NCBI GenBank assembly: GCA_002402375.1
Contig: DHFT01000023.1
Coordinates: 1 to 52,907 of the forward strand
Origin: Elusimicrobia bacterium UBA4817
GTDB lineage: Bacteria > Elusimicrobiota > UBA8919
Direction: 5' to 3'
Length of the DNA: 52,907 bases
Shown: piece after piece, positions 32,736 to 41,054 of the stretch
Position numbering within the stretch: position 1 is the stretch's first letter
How the letters are laid out: every line of letters starts with the position of its first letter
Made by a program: the position numbers and the translations under genes
Notes under the pieces: generated by a model
Databases searched by the model: none
What the model saw: the letters and a program-made list of their open reading frames with translations, nothing else
What the model was told of the DNA's origin: nothing

Positions 32736-34155
32736 AATTGTTTTTCCTACATTTGCATTTATATTGGCAGTTTTTTTGATTTTGCTTATTTTTCATCGTG
32801 AGGTTGTTATTGATGAGGGGGTTTATCTTTATGCAGGTAAGTTAGTGTCCGAAGGTAAAATTCCTTATTTGGATTTTGCGCATGTTCAGGGACCGCTATT
32901 CCCGGTCTTTTACGGATTATTAAATATATTATTCGGTCAGGATATTTATGTTAATAGAATCATTACCGCTGTTTTCGGTTTATCGGGTCTTATATTCGGT
33001 GGTTTGATTGCCAAAAAACTCGGCGGAAAAAACGCTGAATCCGTCTATTTTTTATTTTGTATAACTTCCGTGTATCTTCTCATACATTATATGGTAGTTT
33101 CAACATATGCTATTACATCATTTTTACTTTATTCGGCGGTATTTTTAGCGGTATGTAAAAATAAAACCGTATTGCCCTATTTGATGATATTAATTGCATC
33201 CGCAATTCGTTTAAGTGTTTTAATAATAGTTCCGATTTTAGCCGTCTATGTGATGGTAGAAAACGAAAATAAGAAAAAAACATTTTGGCTGTTATTAACA
33301 ATTACAATTATATTTTATTCCATTATTTTTTTACCGTTTATTCTTAAATCTTCTGAATTGTTTTTTTATAATATCTTTGGAGTGCATTTCAGTGTAATGG
33401 AAACAGGCGAAAGATTTAAGATGGTGATAGATACATTGATAGCGAATTTAAAAGATTATTCGGTCTTGATGATTGGTTTTTTATCAAGTATTCTTGGTTT
33501 CCTTAAAATTAGAAATAGCAACTCGGATAAAATTATTCTGCTTTATACAGTTTTTATAGCATTATTTCTGAGCCATCTATTACCGGTCCAAAGCCGGGGA
33601 AGTTATTACAATTCGCTGAATATGCCGATTGTATTTATTATTATTGGCTGTATTTTTACAAAAATTATCAATACGAAACTTAAAATGATTATCATAGTTA
33701 TTATCCTGTTAAATTTTGTTGAACAGATTGTTTTGGTAAGAAAAAATAGGCTTGTGTTATCTGAAAAACCTATAGAAAAAATAAACTCTGCCGCAAAATA
33801 TGTGAAACAAAACTTAAAAGAATCGGATATTTTACTAACATTCAACACGCTGCTGGCAGTGCAATCAAACCGTAATATACCGATTGAGTTTGCCGAAGAT
33901 TGTTTTTCATATAAAGGCGATTGACCAACCGATAAATGCAAAAAGTATAAAAGAGTAAATAATGAGATTTTTATGGAGTATGTTTCAGATGAGGGAATAA
34001 GATTAATTGCTCTCGGTGATTTTGACTTGCATCAATTCGGACCCAATAAAAAAAATATACTTAAAAAAATGGAAAAAGAAGGTTTTGTTTTCGCTAAAAA
34101 AATTGAAAATTTTGGTCAGTGGCATGATAATCTGTATATTTTTACAAGGCAATGA
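32698..34155 (+). pseudogene. Polytopic glycosyltransferase (GT39-like) with an in-frame TGA at 33922-33924
   Basis: A membrane glycosyltransferase with about 10 TM helices; the first loop is REVVIDEGVYLYAGKLVSEGKIPYLDFAHVQGP. Residue 408 is followed by TGA, but the same frame stays open for another 76 codons to a TGA at 34153 that overlaps tsaE by 4 bp. The joined C-terminal sequence reads FSYKGD-stop-PTDKCKKYKRVNNEIFMEYVSD, a continuous domain in which a Trp (TGG) would fit at the stop. It is either a point nonsense mutation, a sequencing error or a readthrough site. The start is a TTG at 32698; no ATG is close. Confidence 0.7.
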
Positions 34156-34604
34156 AAGTTTTTATATCTAATAAAGTTGAAGCCACAGTGATGTTAGGAT
34201 CCAAGTTAGCCAAAACACTTGTAAAAAAAGATGTTGTTTGTCTTTTTGGTTCGCTTGGAGCCGGTAAAACGGTGCTGACTCAGGGGATTTGTAAAGGACT
34301 TAAAGTTAGAGATTTTGTCAATAGCCCTTCTTTTAAGATTGTTAATGAATACAGAGGAAAATTTCCCATTTATCATATAGATTTATACCGTCTCAATTCT
34401 ACCGGAGAAATAAGTGATTTAGGGCTTGACGAATATATTTACGGGAATGGGATTGCAATTATTGAATGGGCTGAAAAATTGGGCAAAAAAAATTTGCCGA
34501 AAAAAAGGTTTGAAATTTATATAAAAATTTCCGCCAGAGGCGGATCTGCCTTCAGCGGAACAAATGAAAATGAGAGAGAAATAAAATGGCAGCGATATCC
34601 GTAG
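34152..34604 (+). CDS. tsaE: TsaE, ATPase of tRNA t6A37 synthesis
   Basis: TsaE hydrolyses ATP to drive the TsaB-TsaD complex that makes N6-threonylcarbamoyladenosine in tRNA. The P-loop is LFGSLGAGKTVLTQGI (about residues 31-46); the family motifs NSPSFKIVNEY, YHIDLYRL and IIEWAEKLG are present. At 150 residues it matches the family. A GC-rich repeat encodes ARGGSAFSG near residues 127-135, in the poorly conserved C-terminal part. It is coupled to the glycosyltransferase (4 bp) and overlaps the yfhO start by 19 bp; tsaB follows yfhO. Confidence 0.95.
   Translation: MKVFISNKVEATVMLGSKLAKTLVKKDVVCLFGSLGAGKTVLTQGICKGLKVRDFVNSPSFKIVNEYRGKFPIYHIDLYRLNSTGEISDLGLDEYIYGNGIAIIEWAEKLGKKNLPKKRFEIYIKISARGGSAFSGTNENEREIKWQRYP
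34528..34559. repeat. GC-rich palindromic repeat inside tsaE
   Basis: CCGCC-aga-GGCGG (34531-34543) is followed by atCTGCCttcaGCGG. It is similar to the palindromes at 25741-25776 and 48491-48526 and lies in frame. Confidence 0.75.
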
Positions 34605-36490
34605 TTTTAGTATTAACAATTTTTATTCTGCATTTTAAGACCGTTTTTTTGTTTGGTCTTTTTACCGGACAGTGGCAGGGCGCCGGAGATGTAACATTGC
34701 TGTACTATCCGTCAAGATTCTTCTTCGGTAATTCTCTGCGTATAGGTGAATTCCCGCTGTGGAATAACAATATGTTTTTAGGTTTCCCACTCCATGCCGA
34801 AGGTCAGGGCGGTTCTTTTTATCCGCCGAATATCCTTTTTGCAATTTTTCCGCAGTGGATAGCGTATAATTATGTTTTTCTTTTGCACGTATTTTTAGGT
34901 GGATTTTTTATGTATCTTTTTTTAAGAGAAATAAAACTGAAAAAGATACCGTCGGTTTTATCATCATTTATTTTTATTTTTTCCGGATTTTTTGCCGGCC
35001 ACGCCGAACATATGAATTTATTTAATGCTTGTATCTGGATTCCGCTTGGCTTTCTTTTTGTTTTAAAAAAACGATATTTATATTTGTCTTTGATTTTTGC
35101 ACTGCAACTTTTAACCGGCTTTCCACAAATTGCTTTTTATTCCGGAATAATTTTGTTTTTTTGGCAGATATCTAATATCAAAGAGGTCAAAGAAATTTTT
35201 CAGTTTTTTTTATCAGCAATTTTAGGAATTTTAATTGCTTTTTGTCAGGTACTGCCCACAATTGAACTTATTCCTCATTCAATAAGAAGCAAAGGCATAA
35301 ATCCGCTTGATATGTTTTCGTGGGGCTATTATCTGAAAGACATTTTGCTGTTTTTTTATCCGTACATTTTCGGCAATCCGATTCTTGGAACTTATACGAG
35401 AAAGGACAGTATTTTTGGCGAGAATTGCGCATTCGTTGGAATTATGGCATTGCTCCTTGTAATTTCAGGTATCATAAAAAATAAAGATAAAAGACGGTTC
35501 AATTTTTTTGCTTTGCTTTTCATCGGCATAATTGGTTTTTTATTGGCATTTCCGGTTGTTTCGGATTTAATTTTGAACATTCCCGGTTTCAAATTTTTCC
35601 GCCTTCCCCAGCGTTTTTTGGTTTTTGTTACCCTTTCGCTTTCCATTCTTGCTGGATACGGTTTTCAGTCGCTGAAAAAATTTAAGGCGCCGGTTTTTTT
35701 CGTCGTTTTGATTGAACTTGTAAATTTCGGTTCCGGATATAACAAAGTAATTGATATGGAGTATTTTGAGAAACCGGTTTCGGCGCAATTCCTGAAAAAA
35801 GATACGGGGATATTCAGGTCTGCCGTCGTTGATACAGGCAGCCGTGCGTGGATTACTAATTATGTATTATCTACCCAGCCGGAAACAAATTATATTTCCC
35901 AAAAGGGTTATCTGAATTATTTGCCGCCGAATACGGGTGTAATTTTCGGCGTGCCGCTATTGAATATCTATTCCCCGCTTAAAGTTACGGATGATTCCGA
36001 GTATCCCGAATTGACAAAATCAAATATAAAATATATACTTTCGTCGGCAGATTTGAACAATAAGAATTTCACACTGATTGAAAAAATTAAATTGCCGGTG
36101 ATTTTGCCGCCCGTTAGGATTTACAAAAACAACGAATACTTTTCGCATGCGTTTCTAATAGACGAAACGCGGCAGAAAAAAATTCCGCTAAAAATTCTGA
36201 ATTACGGACATAATAAGATAACGCTGGGGAAAAAAGCGGGTATGTCCGGCGAAGTTGTTCTGGCGGATTATAATTATCCCGGTTGGTCCGCATATATTGA
36301 CGGCGTTAAATCGGGAATTGTCACTACAAATGTGATGTCCCGTTCGGTGACGGTCAATCGTTCGTCGGAACGGATTGATTTTATTTTTCTATCCAAATCT
36401 TTTATAATCGGAATTTGGATTTCCATATTTTCGTTGTTTGCGATTTTTTGCATTTTGGGTATATTTAAGCATGAAAATATTGTCCATTGA
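34586..36490 (+). CDS. YfhO-family polytopic membrane protein (putative glycosyltransferase)
   Basis: 634 residues with about 12 TM helices, LYYPSRFFFGNSLRIGEFPLWNNNMFLGFPLHAEGQGGSFYPPN in the first loop and the diagnostic C-terminal DYNYPGWSAYIDG. In Firmicutes YfhO glycosylates lipoteichoic acid; the lipid-linked GT-C fold is shared. Here the acceptor is unknown. It is embedded between tsaE and tsaB with overlaps on both sides, an odd place for an envelope gene. Confidence 0.82.
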   Translation: MAAISVVLVLTIFILHFKTVFLFGLFTGQWQGAGDVTLLYYPSRFFFGNSLRIGEFPLWNNNMFLGFPLHAEGQGGSFYPPNILFAIFPQWIAYNYVFLLHVFLGGFFMYLFLREIKLKKIPSVLSSFIFIFSGFFAGHAEHMNLFNACIWIPLGFLFVLKKRYLYLSLIFALQLLTGFPQIAFYSGIILFFWQISNIKEVKEIFQFFLSAILGILIAFCQVLPTIELIPHSIRSKGINPLDMFSWGYYLKDILLFFYPYIFGNPILGTYTRKDSIFGENCAFVGIMALLLVISGIIKNKDKRRFNFFALLFIGIIGFLLAFPVVSDLILNIPGFKFFRLPQRFLVFVTLSLSILAGYGFQSLKKFKAPVFFVVLIELVNFGSGYNKVIDMEYFEKPVSAQFLKKDTGIFRSAVVDTGSRAWITNYVLSTQPETNYISQKGYLNYLPPNTGVIFGVPLLNIYSPLKVTDDSEYPELTKSNIKYILSSADLNNKNFTLIEKIKLPVILPPVRIYKNNEYFSHAFLIDETRQKKIPLKILNYGHNKITLGKKAGMSGEVVLADYNYPGWSAYIDGVKSGIVTTNVMSRSVTVNRSSERIDFIFLSKSFIIGIWISIFSLFAIFCILGIFKHENIVH

Positions 36491-37127
36491 AACAACCGGT
36501 AATATTTGCGGCGCTGCTTTGGTTTGTGACAACGAAGTAATTGCCGAGCGAAATATTTTTCTGCCGAAGAATTCATCGTCTAAAATTTTTGAGATTATTA
36601 AAAGCATAACGAGAAGACATAAATTTGATGCCGTCGCAGTTGATATAGGACCGGGTTCTTTCACAGGATGCAGGATTGGCGTGTCACTGTCCCGTGCTTA
36701 CGGACAGTTCCTAAAATTGCCCGTTGTTCCCGTTTCGTCTTTGGATTGCATGGTTTTTAATGCCGTGAAAAAAAGAAAAATATACGGGAAAATTTTCCCA
36801 GTTATAGACGCTTTAAGGGATGAAATTTATACTGCCGTGTATAACGGTCTAAAGAGAAAATCGGAATATCGGATAATAAAGGTTGAAAAATTCTTAAAAA
36901 TGTTAGATAATAAATCAACAATTGTCGGAAGTTGTGAAATTTGTAAAAAAATTTCCGTAAAAAAATACGTTGTTACCGATATATCCGCTTCTTCCGTCGG
37001 TTTTGTCGCTATGAGTAAGTTGAAAAAAAATAAAAATTACGGCTATAATGAAGTTTTACCTTTGTATATAAGAAGGGTTTTTGCCGAAGAGCGTTATGCC
37101 GATTGTAAATCTACAAAAAGATATTGA
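36471..37127 (+). CDS. tsaB: TsaB, tRNA t6A37 synthesis subunit
   Basis: A 218-residue ASKHA-fold partner of TsaD/TsaE. The N-terminus MKILSIETTGNICGAAL and the block AVDIGPGSFTGCRIGVSLSRAYGQFLKLPVVPVSSLD are diagnostic. The ATG at 36471 is chosen; the 11 codons before it belong to the end of yfhO. It overlaps rimI by 32 bp, and with tsaE upstream forms a split t6A gene group. TsaD and TsaC are not in the window. Confidence 0.94.
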   Translation: MKILSIETTGNICGAALVCDNEVIAERNIFLPKNSSSKIFEIIKSITRRHKFDAVAVDIGPGSFTGCRIGVSLSRAYGQFLKLPVVPVSSLDCMVFNAVKKRKIYGKIFPVIDALRDEIYTAVYNGLKRKSEYRIIKVEKFLKMLDNKSTIVGSCEICKKISVKKYVVTDISASSVGFVAMSKLKKNKNYGYNEVLPLYIRRVFAEERYADCKSTKRY

Positions 37128-37560
37128 AATTGAAATTCGCCGAGTGCGGATTGATGACATAAGTGCAATTGCCGCAATTGAAAAAAATTCATATCCCGAT
37201 CCGTGGTCGGTGAAAATGTTTGAAAGAGAGTTGCAACTTGAGTTCTCAAATTTTTTTGCAGTAATAAAAGACCGCGAAATCATTGGTTATGTCTGTTTTT
37301 GGACAGTTTCCGACGAAGCACAAATTACTAACATTACCGTTAAGGAAAAATTCAGAAGAAAAGGTCTCGGTTCAAGAATTATGAAATATATTATAAATTT
37401 TGCCAAAGCGATAGAAATAAAAAAGATGTTTCTGGAAGTAAGAGCAAGCAATTACCCGGCATTAAAACTTTATGAGAAATTCGGATTTCAAGAAATAGAT
37501 GTAAGAAAAAGATACTATTCAAATTCCGACGACGCCGTAATAATGTCCAAAATTTTATGA
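37096..37560 (+). CDS. rimI: RimI-like N-terminal acetyltransferase (GNAT)
   Basis: 154 residues of GNAT fold. SYPDPWSVKMFERELQ is the RimI hallmark, followed by the acetyl-CoA site VKEKFRRKGLGSRIM (Q/RxxGxG/A) and EVRASNYPALKLYEKFGFQ. RimI acetylates ribosomal protein S18 and others. tsaB-rimI is a standard pair. The ATG at 37096 fits; a TTG at 37081 is also in frame. It shares ATGA with the next gene. Confidence 0.94.
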   Translation: MPIVNLQKDIEIEIRRVRIDDISAIAAIEKNSYPDPWSVKMFERELQLEFSNFFAVIKDREIIGYVCFWTVSDEAQITNITVKEKFRRKGLGSRIMKYIINFAKAIEIKKMFLEVRASNYPALKLYEKFGFQEIDVRKRYYSNSDDAVIMSKIL

Positions 37561-39701
37561 AAAAATATTATTTATTTTTTTTACTTCTCACTTACTCACT
37601 TACTCACTTACTCACTTTTATTTTCGCTTCCCAATCTGACGCTTACTATCATTATTTATTGGGCAACATTGCCCAGATGAAAGGTGAATATCCTCAAGCA
37701 ATAGAGGAATATAAAAAATCAACTTTATACGATAGCGGCTCAATTTATCTAAAAAAACAATTAGTCAATCTATATATTTTAATTGGTGATACAAAGGCGG
37801 CTTCAGAGGTTCTTTCTGAAATTTCTAAAGTCACCACTGCCGACCAATCAACAGCAGAACTTATGGCGGAATTATCAATTTACAATAAAAAGCCCGAAGA
37901 TGCAATTTCGGTATATGAAAAAATATTATCATCGGCTCCGGCAAATGAAAAAGCACTTTATAATCTCGGAGTTTTATATTCTGAAACAGGCAAATATGAA
38001 AAGGCAATTTTGTATTTTGAAAAATTTCTGCAATTCTCTCCGGATTCATCGGATGTTTATGTCAATATAGGGCTTTTGTATAATAAACTCAATCACCCGA
38101 CGGAAGCGGAATTATATCTGAAGAAAGCTGCTGAAATAGACGGTAATTCCGTTGTTCCGCTAATTGCTCTTGCGGGTATCTATGAAGAAAAAAAGGACTA
38201 CGACAAAGCGATTGAGTTATATGATAAATTAATAAAAATATTGCCGGACGATGCGGAACTTACGATGAAAATTGCAGGACTTTATATTCTTGAAAAGAAT
38301 TATCCGGCGGCAAAAAAATATCTTATAGAAGCAAAAGAGAAGTTCCCGGAAAATCACTGGATTGACTATTATCTCGGTCTGCTATCCCTTGAAGAAAAGG
38401 ATTATGAGGCAGCACTCAAATATTTTGACAAATCAATTTCGCTGAATAAAAAATCACCAGAGCCGCATATACAAAAGGGCTATGTTTTTACAATTCAGGA
38501 AAATACAAAAGAAGCGGTAAAGTCATTTGAAAAATCGTTGTCGCTCGGCGCAAAAGTTTCAGATATATATTTTTTTCTTGCTATGAATTATGAGGTTTTA
38601 GGCAAATATAAAAAAGCGGAAAGTTATCTGAAAAAAGCGGTTGCACTTGAGCCGCAAAATTCAAAATATCGGTTTGAACTTGGAATTGTTTATGATAAAT
38701 TAAAAAAACAGGAATTAGCGGAAAAAGAATTTTTTAGCGTCATAGAAATTGATTCAAATTCTGCCGTGGCGTATAATTATCTTGGTTATACCTGGGCTGA
38801 TAAAAACATAAAACTGAACGAAGCGGAAGAACTTATAAAAAAGGCGTTGGATTTAGACCCTGAAAATCCCGCCTATATTGATTCGCTGGGTTGGGTTTTT
38901 TACCGTCAGAAAAAATATAATGAATCCTTGTTGTTATTAAAAAAAGCATCCGAAAAATTGGATGACCCGGTTATTTTTGACCATCTCGGCGACTGTTATT
39001 TTGCTCTCGGAGATATTGAGATGGCAGTTGATAATTGGGAGACGTCTTTTGCCATTGAAAAAATCAAAGCAATAAAAAAAAAGATAAAAAAACACAGTAA
39101 AAATTTAAAGTGGTCAAAGGATATAATAAAACTGCGGGCACTAAGAAGTTTTAGGGAGATACAGGACATTTCCGGTTTTGTCAATGCGACCACCGTCTAT
39201 AAAAATGAGGGTTACGGAGTGAATGGTCCGTTTTTTTTCAAGAAACCGAAACAACTGCGTTTTGAAATTTTAGGTCTGTTCTCAATGCCGCAGGGACTTA
39301 TTTTGATGCGTCAGGGAACTATTGTTTATATCACGCCGGACAAAAAGACATACAACCTTACCGACAATTTTTTTTGGGTTAAGGACATTTTCAGTATTTT
39401 TGATGCGGAATGTTTTGACGGGCTTGATAATGTTTTGGAAGAGAAAAATTTCTCTATATTTAAAAACGATTTTATGGAAATAAAAGTTGATAAAAAAGAG
39501 CACACCGTTTCCCGGATAAAATTTGCCAACGGTTCCGGTATTATTCTTACCGATTATAAGCCGTTGGGAAGAATAAAATTTCCGCACAAGTTGGATTTTA
39601 TAAGTTCCGGCGGGGATACAAGAACAATCTTAATCCTCAAAAAACTCAATCTCAATAAAAATATAAAAACGGACTTATTTAATATGCCTGAAGCCCAATA
39701 A
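37557..39701 (+). CDS. Exported TPR protein with a LolB/LolA-like C-terminal domain
   Basis: The signal peptide (residues 1-24) is partly encoded by a CACTTACT tandem repeat. About 13 TPRs span residues 28-490 (for example AIEEYKKSTLYDSG, ALYNLGVLYSETGKYEKAI). After a basic stretch (KAIKKKIKKHSKN), residues about 520-705 look like a lipoprotein-carrier beta fold: FFFKKPKQLRFEILG, GLILMRQGTIVYITPDKKTYNL, RIKFANGSGIILTDYK. It may link protein assembly and lipoprotein sorting at the outer membrane; this is inferred from the fold only. Confidence 0.75.
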   Translation: MKKYYLFFLLLTYSLTHLLTFIFASQSDAYYHYLLGNIAQMKGEYPQAIEEYKKSTLYDSGSIYLKKQLVNLYILIGDTKAASEVLSEISKVTTADQSTAELMAELSIYNKKPEDAISVYEKILSSAPANEKALYNLGVLYSETGKYEKAILYFEKFLQFSPDSSDVYVNIGLLYNKLNHPTEAELYLKKAAEIDGNSVVPLIALAGIYEEKKDYDKAIELYDKLIKILPDDAELTMKIAGLYILEKNYPAAKKYLIEAKEKFPENHWIDYYLGLLSLEEKDYEAALKYFDKSISLNKKSPEPHIQKGYVFTIQENTKEAVKSFEKSLSLGAKVSDIYFFLAMNYEVLGKYKKAESYLKKAVALEPQNSKYRFELGIVYDKLKKQELAEKEFFSVIEIDSNSAVAYNYLGYTWADKNIKLNEAEELIKKALDLDPENPAYIDSLGWVFYRQKKYNESLLLLKKASEKLDDPVIFDHLGDCYFALGDIEMAVDNWETSFAIEKIKAIKKKIKKHSKNLKWSKDIIKLRALRSFREIQDISGFVNATTVYKNEGYGVNGPFFFKKPKQLRFEILGLFSMPQGLILMRQGTIVYITPDKKTYNLTDNFFWVKDIFSIFDAECFDGLDNVLEEKNFSIFKNDFMEIKVDKKEHTVSRIKFANGSGIILTDYKPLGRIKFPHKLDFISSGGDTRTILILKKLNLNKNIKTDLFNMPEAQ
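37589..37617 (+). repeat. CACTTACT tandem repeat coding for a signal peptide
   Basis: Three full 8-bp units plus CACTT encode the THLLTHLLT-like core (here LTYSLTHLLTF) of the exported TPR protein. The unit resembles CCACTTA in thiL. Confidence 0.9.
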
Positions 39702-39704
39702 AAA

Positions 39705-40949
39705 ATGTTTAGAAAAATTTTAATTTTAATTTTTAACTTTTTATTTTTAACTTTTATCAATGCTGTTGACCTGACGGTTACATTCATAAATGTCGGTCAG
39801 GTCGGCGATTCAATTTTAATTCAGACGCCGTTGAGTAAAAACATACTTATTGACGGCGGTTTGTGGTATGCGGGCGAAAAAAATATAGCCCCCGTTCTTA
39901 AAAATAAAAATATAGAAAAAATTGACACTGTAATTCTTACTCATCCTCACGGCGACCATTACGGCGGCCTTGAATATATTCTTAAAAACTTTAAGGTGTT
40001 AGAGGTGTTGGATGGCGGAATTGTTTCACCGGTTGAGCCCTATCAGGATTTCCTTGAAGAAGTTAAAAAAAGCGGCGCGGCATATAAGATAGTTGCCGTT
40101 GGTGAAAAATATGATTGGGGCGGCTGCGAAGCGATTATCTTAAACTCAAAAAACGAGATTTTATACAGCACCGAGGCGTATAATAACCACTCCGTCGTGA
40201 TAAAACTTGTGCACGATAAAAATTCGTTTCTTTTTACAGGTGATATAGAAAAAGAAGCCGAGAATTTTTTACGAAGATATGACATAAAATCTACCGTTTT
40301 AAAAATTCCGCACCACGGAAGCAGTTCGTCGTCCACATTCAGTTTTTTGAAAAAAGTCGCGCCGAAAATTGCCGTGCTTACCGTCGGCTATCCCAACGAC
40401 TACGGCTTGCCGGTTTTTTCAACACTTGAAAAATATAGGCAACTTGGCGTTAAGTTATACAGAACAGATATTGACGGTAACATTGAAATCATTTCGGACG
40501 GTGAAAACCTGAAAATTAGCACGGAAAAAAAATCAGAAAAGGACAAATACTTGGCTGTTGCCAGCACTTTTTCCGTCAACTACGACGATTTTTGGCTTTA
40601 TATGGATAGGGGCTGGTTTTTGGTGAGAGATAAAAAATTTGCCGAAGCGGTTGGTTGGTTAAAAAAAGCCGTTTTAATAAATCCTTCTTCTTCCGATGCC
40701 CATTCAAAACTCGGTTATGCCTATAAAAAGACAAATAATTTCGCCCTTGCCGAAGATGAATTCATCAAAGCAATTTCTCTCAACGCTCAAGAGTATTATG
40801 CACGCCTCCATCTCGGATTGATGTATTACTTTGATGATAAGAATGATGCCGCTCTTAAACTTTTCCAGGAAGCGTTGTTGGTTGAACCACAGGGAAGATA
40901 CACCGATTTGTTGAAAGAAAAAATAAAAGAAATAGAACAAAAAAAATGA
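39705..40949 (+). CDS. Exported ComEC-like metallo-beta-lactamase protein with TPRs
   Basis: The signal peptide ILILIFNFLFLTFINA comes from AT-rich repeat DNA. Residues about 23-275 form an MBL fold as in the soluble ComEC/Rec2 domain: VTFINVGQVGDSILIQTP, LIDGG, THPHGDHYGGLEY, HSVVIKLVHDKNSFLFTGDIE, KIPHHGSSSSST. The H-x-H-x-D-H metal site is intact. TPRs follow (about 305-405). It lacks ComEC's membrane channel, so DNA uptake is not implied; an exported phosphodiesterase or nuclease is plausible. Confidence 0.85.
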   Translation: MFRKILILIFNFLFLTFINAVDLTVTFINVGQVGDSILIQTPLSKNILIDGGLWYAGEKNIAPVLKNKNIEKIDTVILTHPHGDHYGGLEYILKNFKVLEVLDGGIVSPVEPYQDFLEEVKKSGAAYKIVAVGEKYDWGGCEAIILNSKNEILYSTEAYNNHSVVIKLVHDKNSFLFTGDIEKEAENFLRRYDIKSTVLKIPHHGSSSSSTFSFLKKVAPKIAVLTVGYPNDYGLPVFSTLEKYRQLGVKLYRTDIDGNIEIISDGENLKISTEKKSEKDKYLAVASTFSVNYDDFWLYMDRGWFLVRDKKFAEAVGWLKKAVLINPSSSDAHSKLGYAYKKTNNFALAEDEFIKAISLNAQEYYARLHLGLMYYFDDKNDAALKLFQEALLVEPQGRYTDLLKEKIKEIEQKK

Positions 40950-40995
40950 ATTTACGAAATGAGGGACTTTAGTCCCTCGTCAATGAAGTAAATTC
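40948..40995 (+). repeat. Double-stem repeat (type A) upstream of the PHP gene
   Basis: Outer arms GAATTTAC (40948-40955)/GTAAATTC (40988-40995) and inner stem GAGGGAC-ttta-GTCCCTC (40961-40978). It matches the layout at 8537-8586, with both stems changed compensatorily. Confidence 0.85.
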
Positions 40996-41006
40996 GCACG
41001 ATAATT

Positions 41007-41050
41007 GTAGCCCACCGTTTTAACGGTGGGTGAGTGGAGCGAATAGGAGA
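41007..41050 (+). repeat. REP-like element (GTAG...GAATAGGAG) supplying the PHP gene's ribosome-binding site
   Basis: GTAG (41007-41010), stem CCCACCGTT-tt-AACGGTGGG (41011-41030), tail TGAGTGGAGCGAATAGGAGA. AGGAG (41045-41049) is 5 nt before the ATG at 41055. Confidence 0.85.
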
Positions 41051-41054
41051 AATA

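Noticed and set aside
33922..33924. TGA reassigned to Trp or Gly in this genome
   Set aside because: TGA ends many genes with tight ATGA overlaps, reading through at 46519 would run far into the DUF116 gene, Trp is encoded by TGG everywhere, and other long ORFs lack internal TGA.
33922..33924. Selenocysteine codon
   Set aside because: No selenoprotein family match and no convincing SECIS hairpin directly after the TGA.
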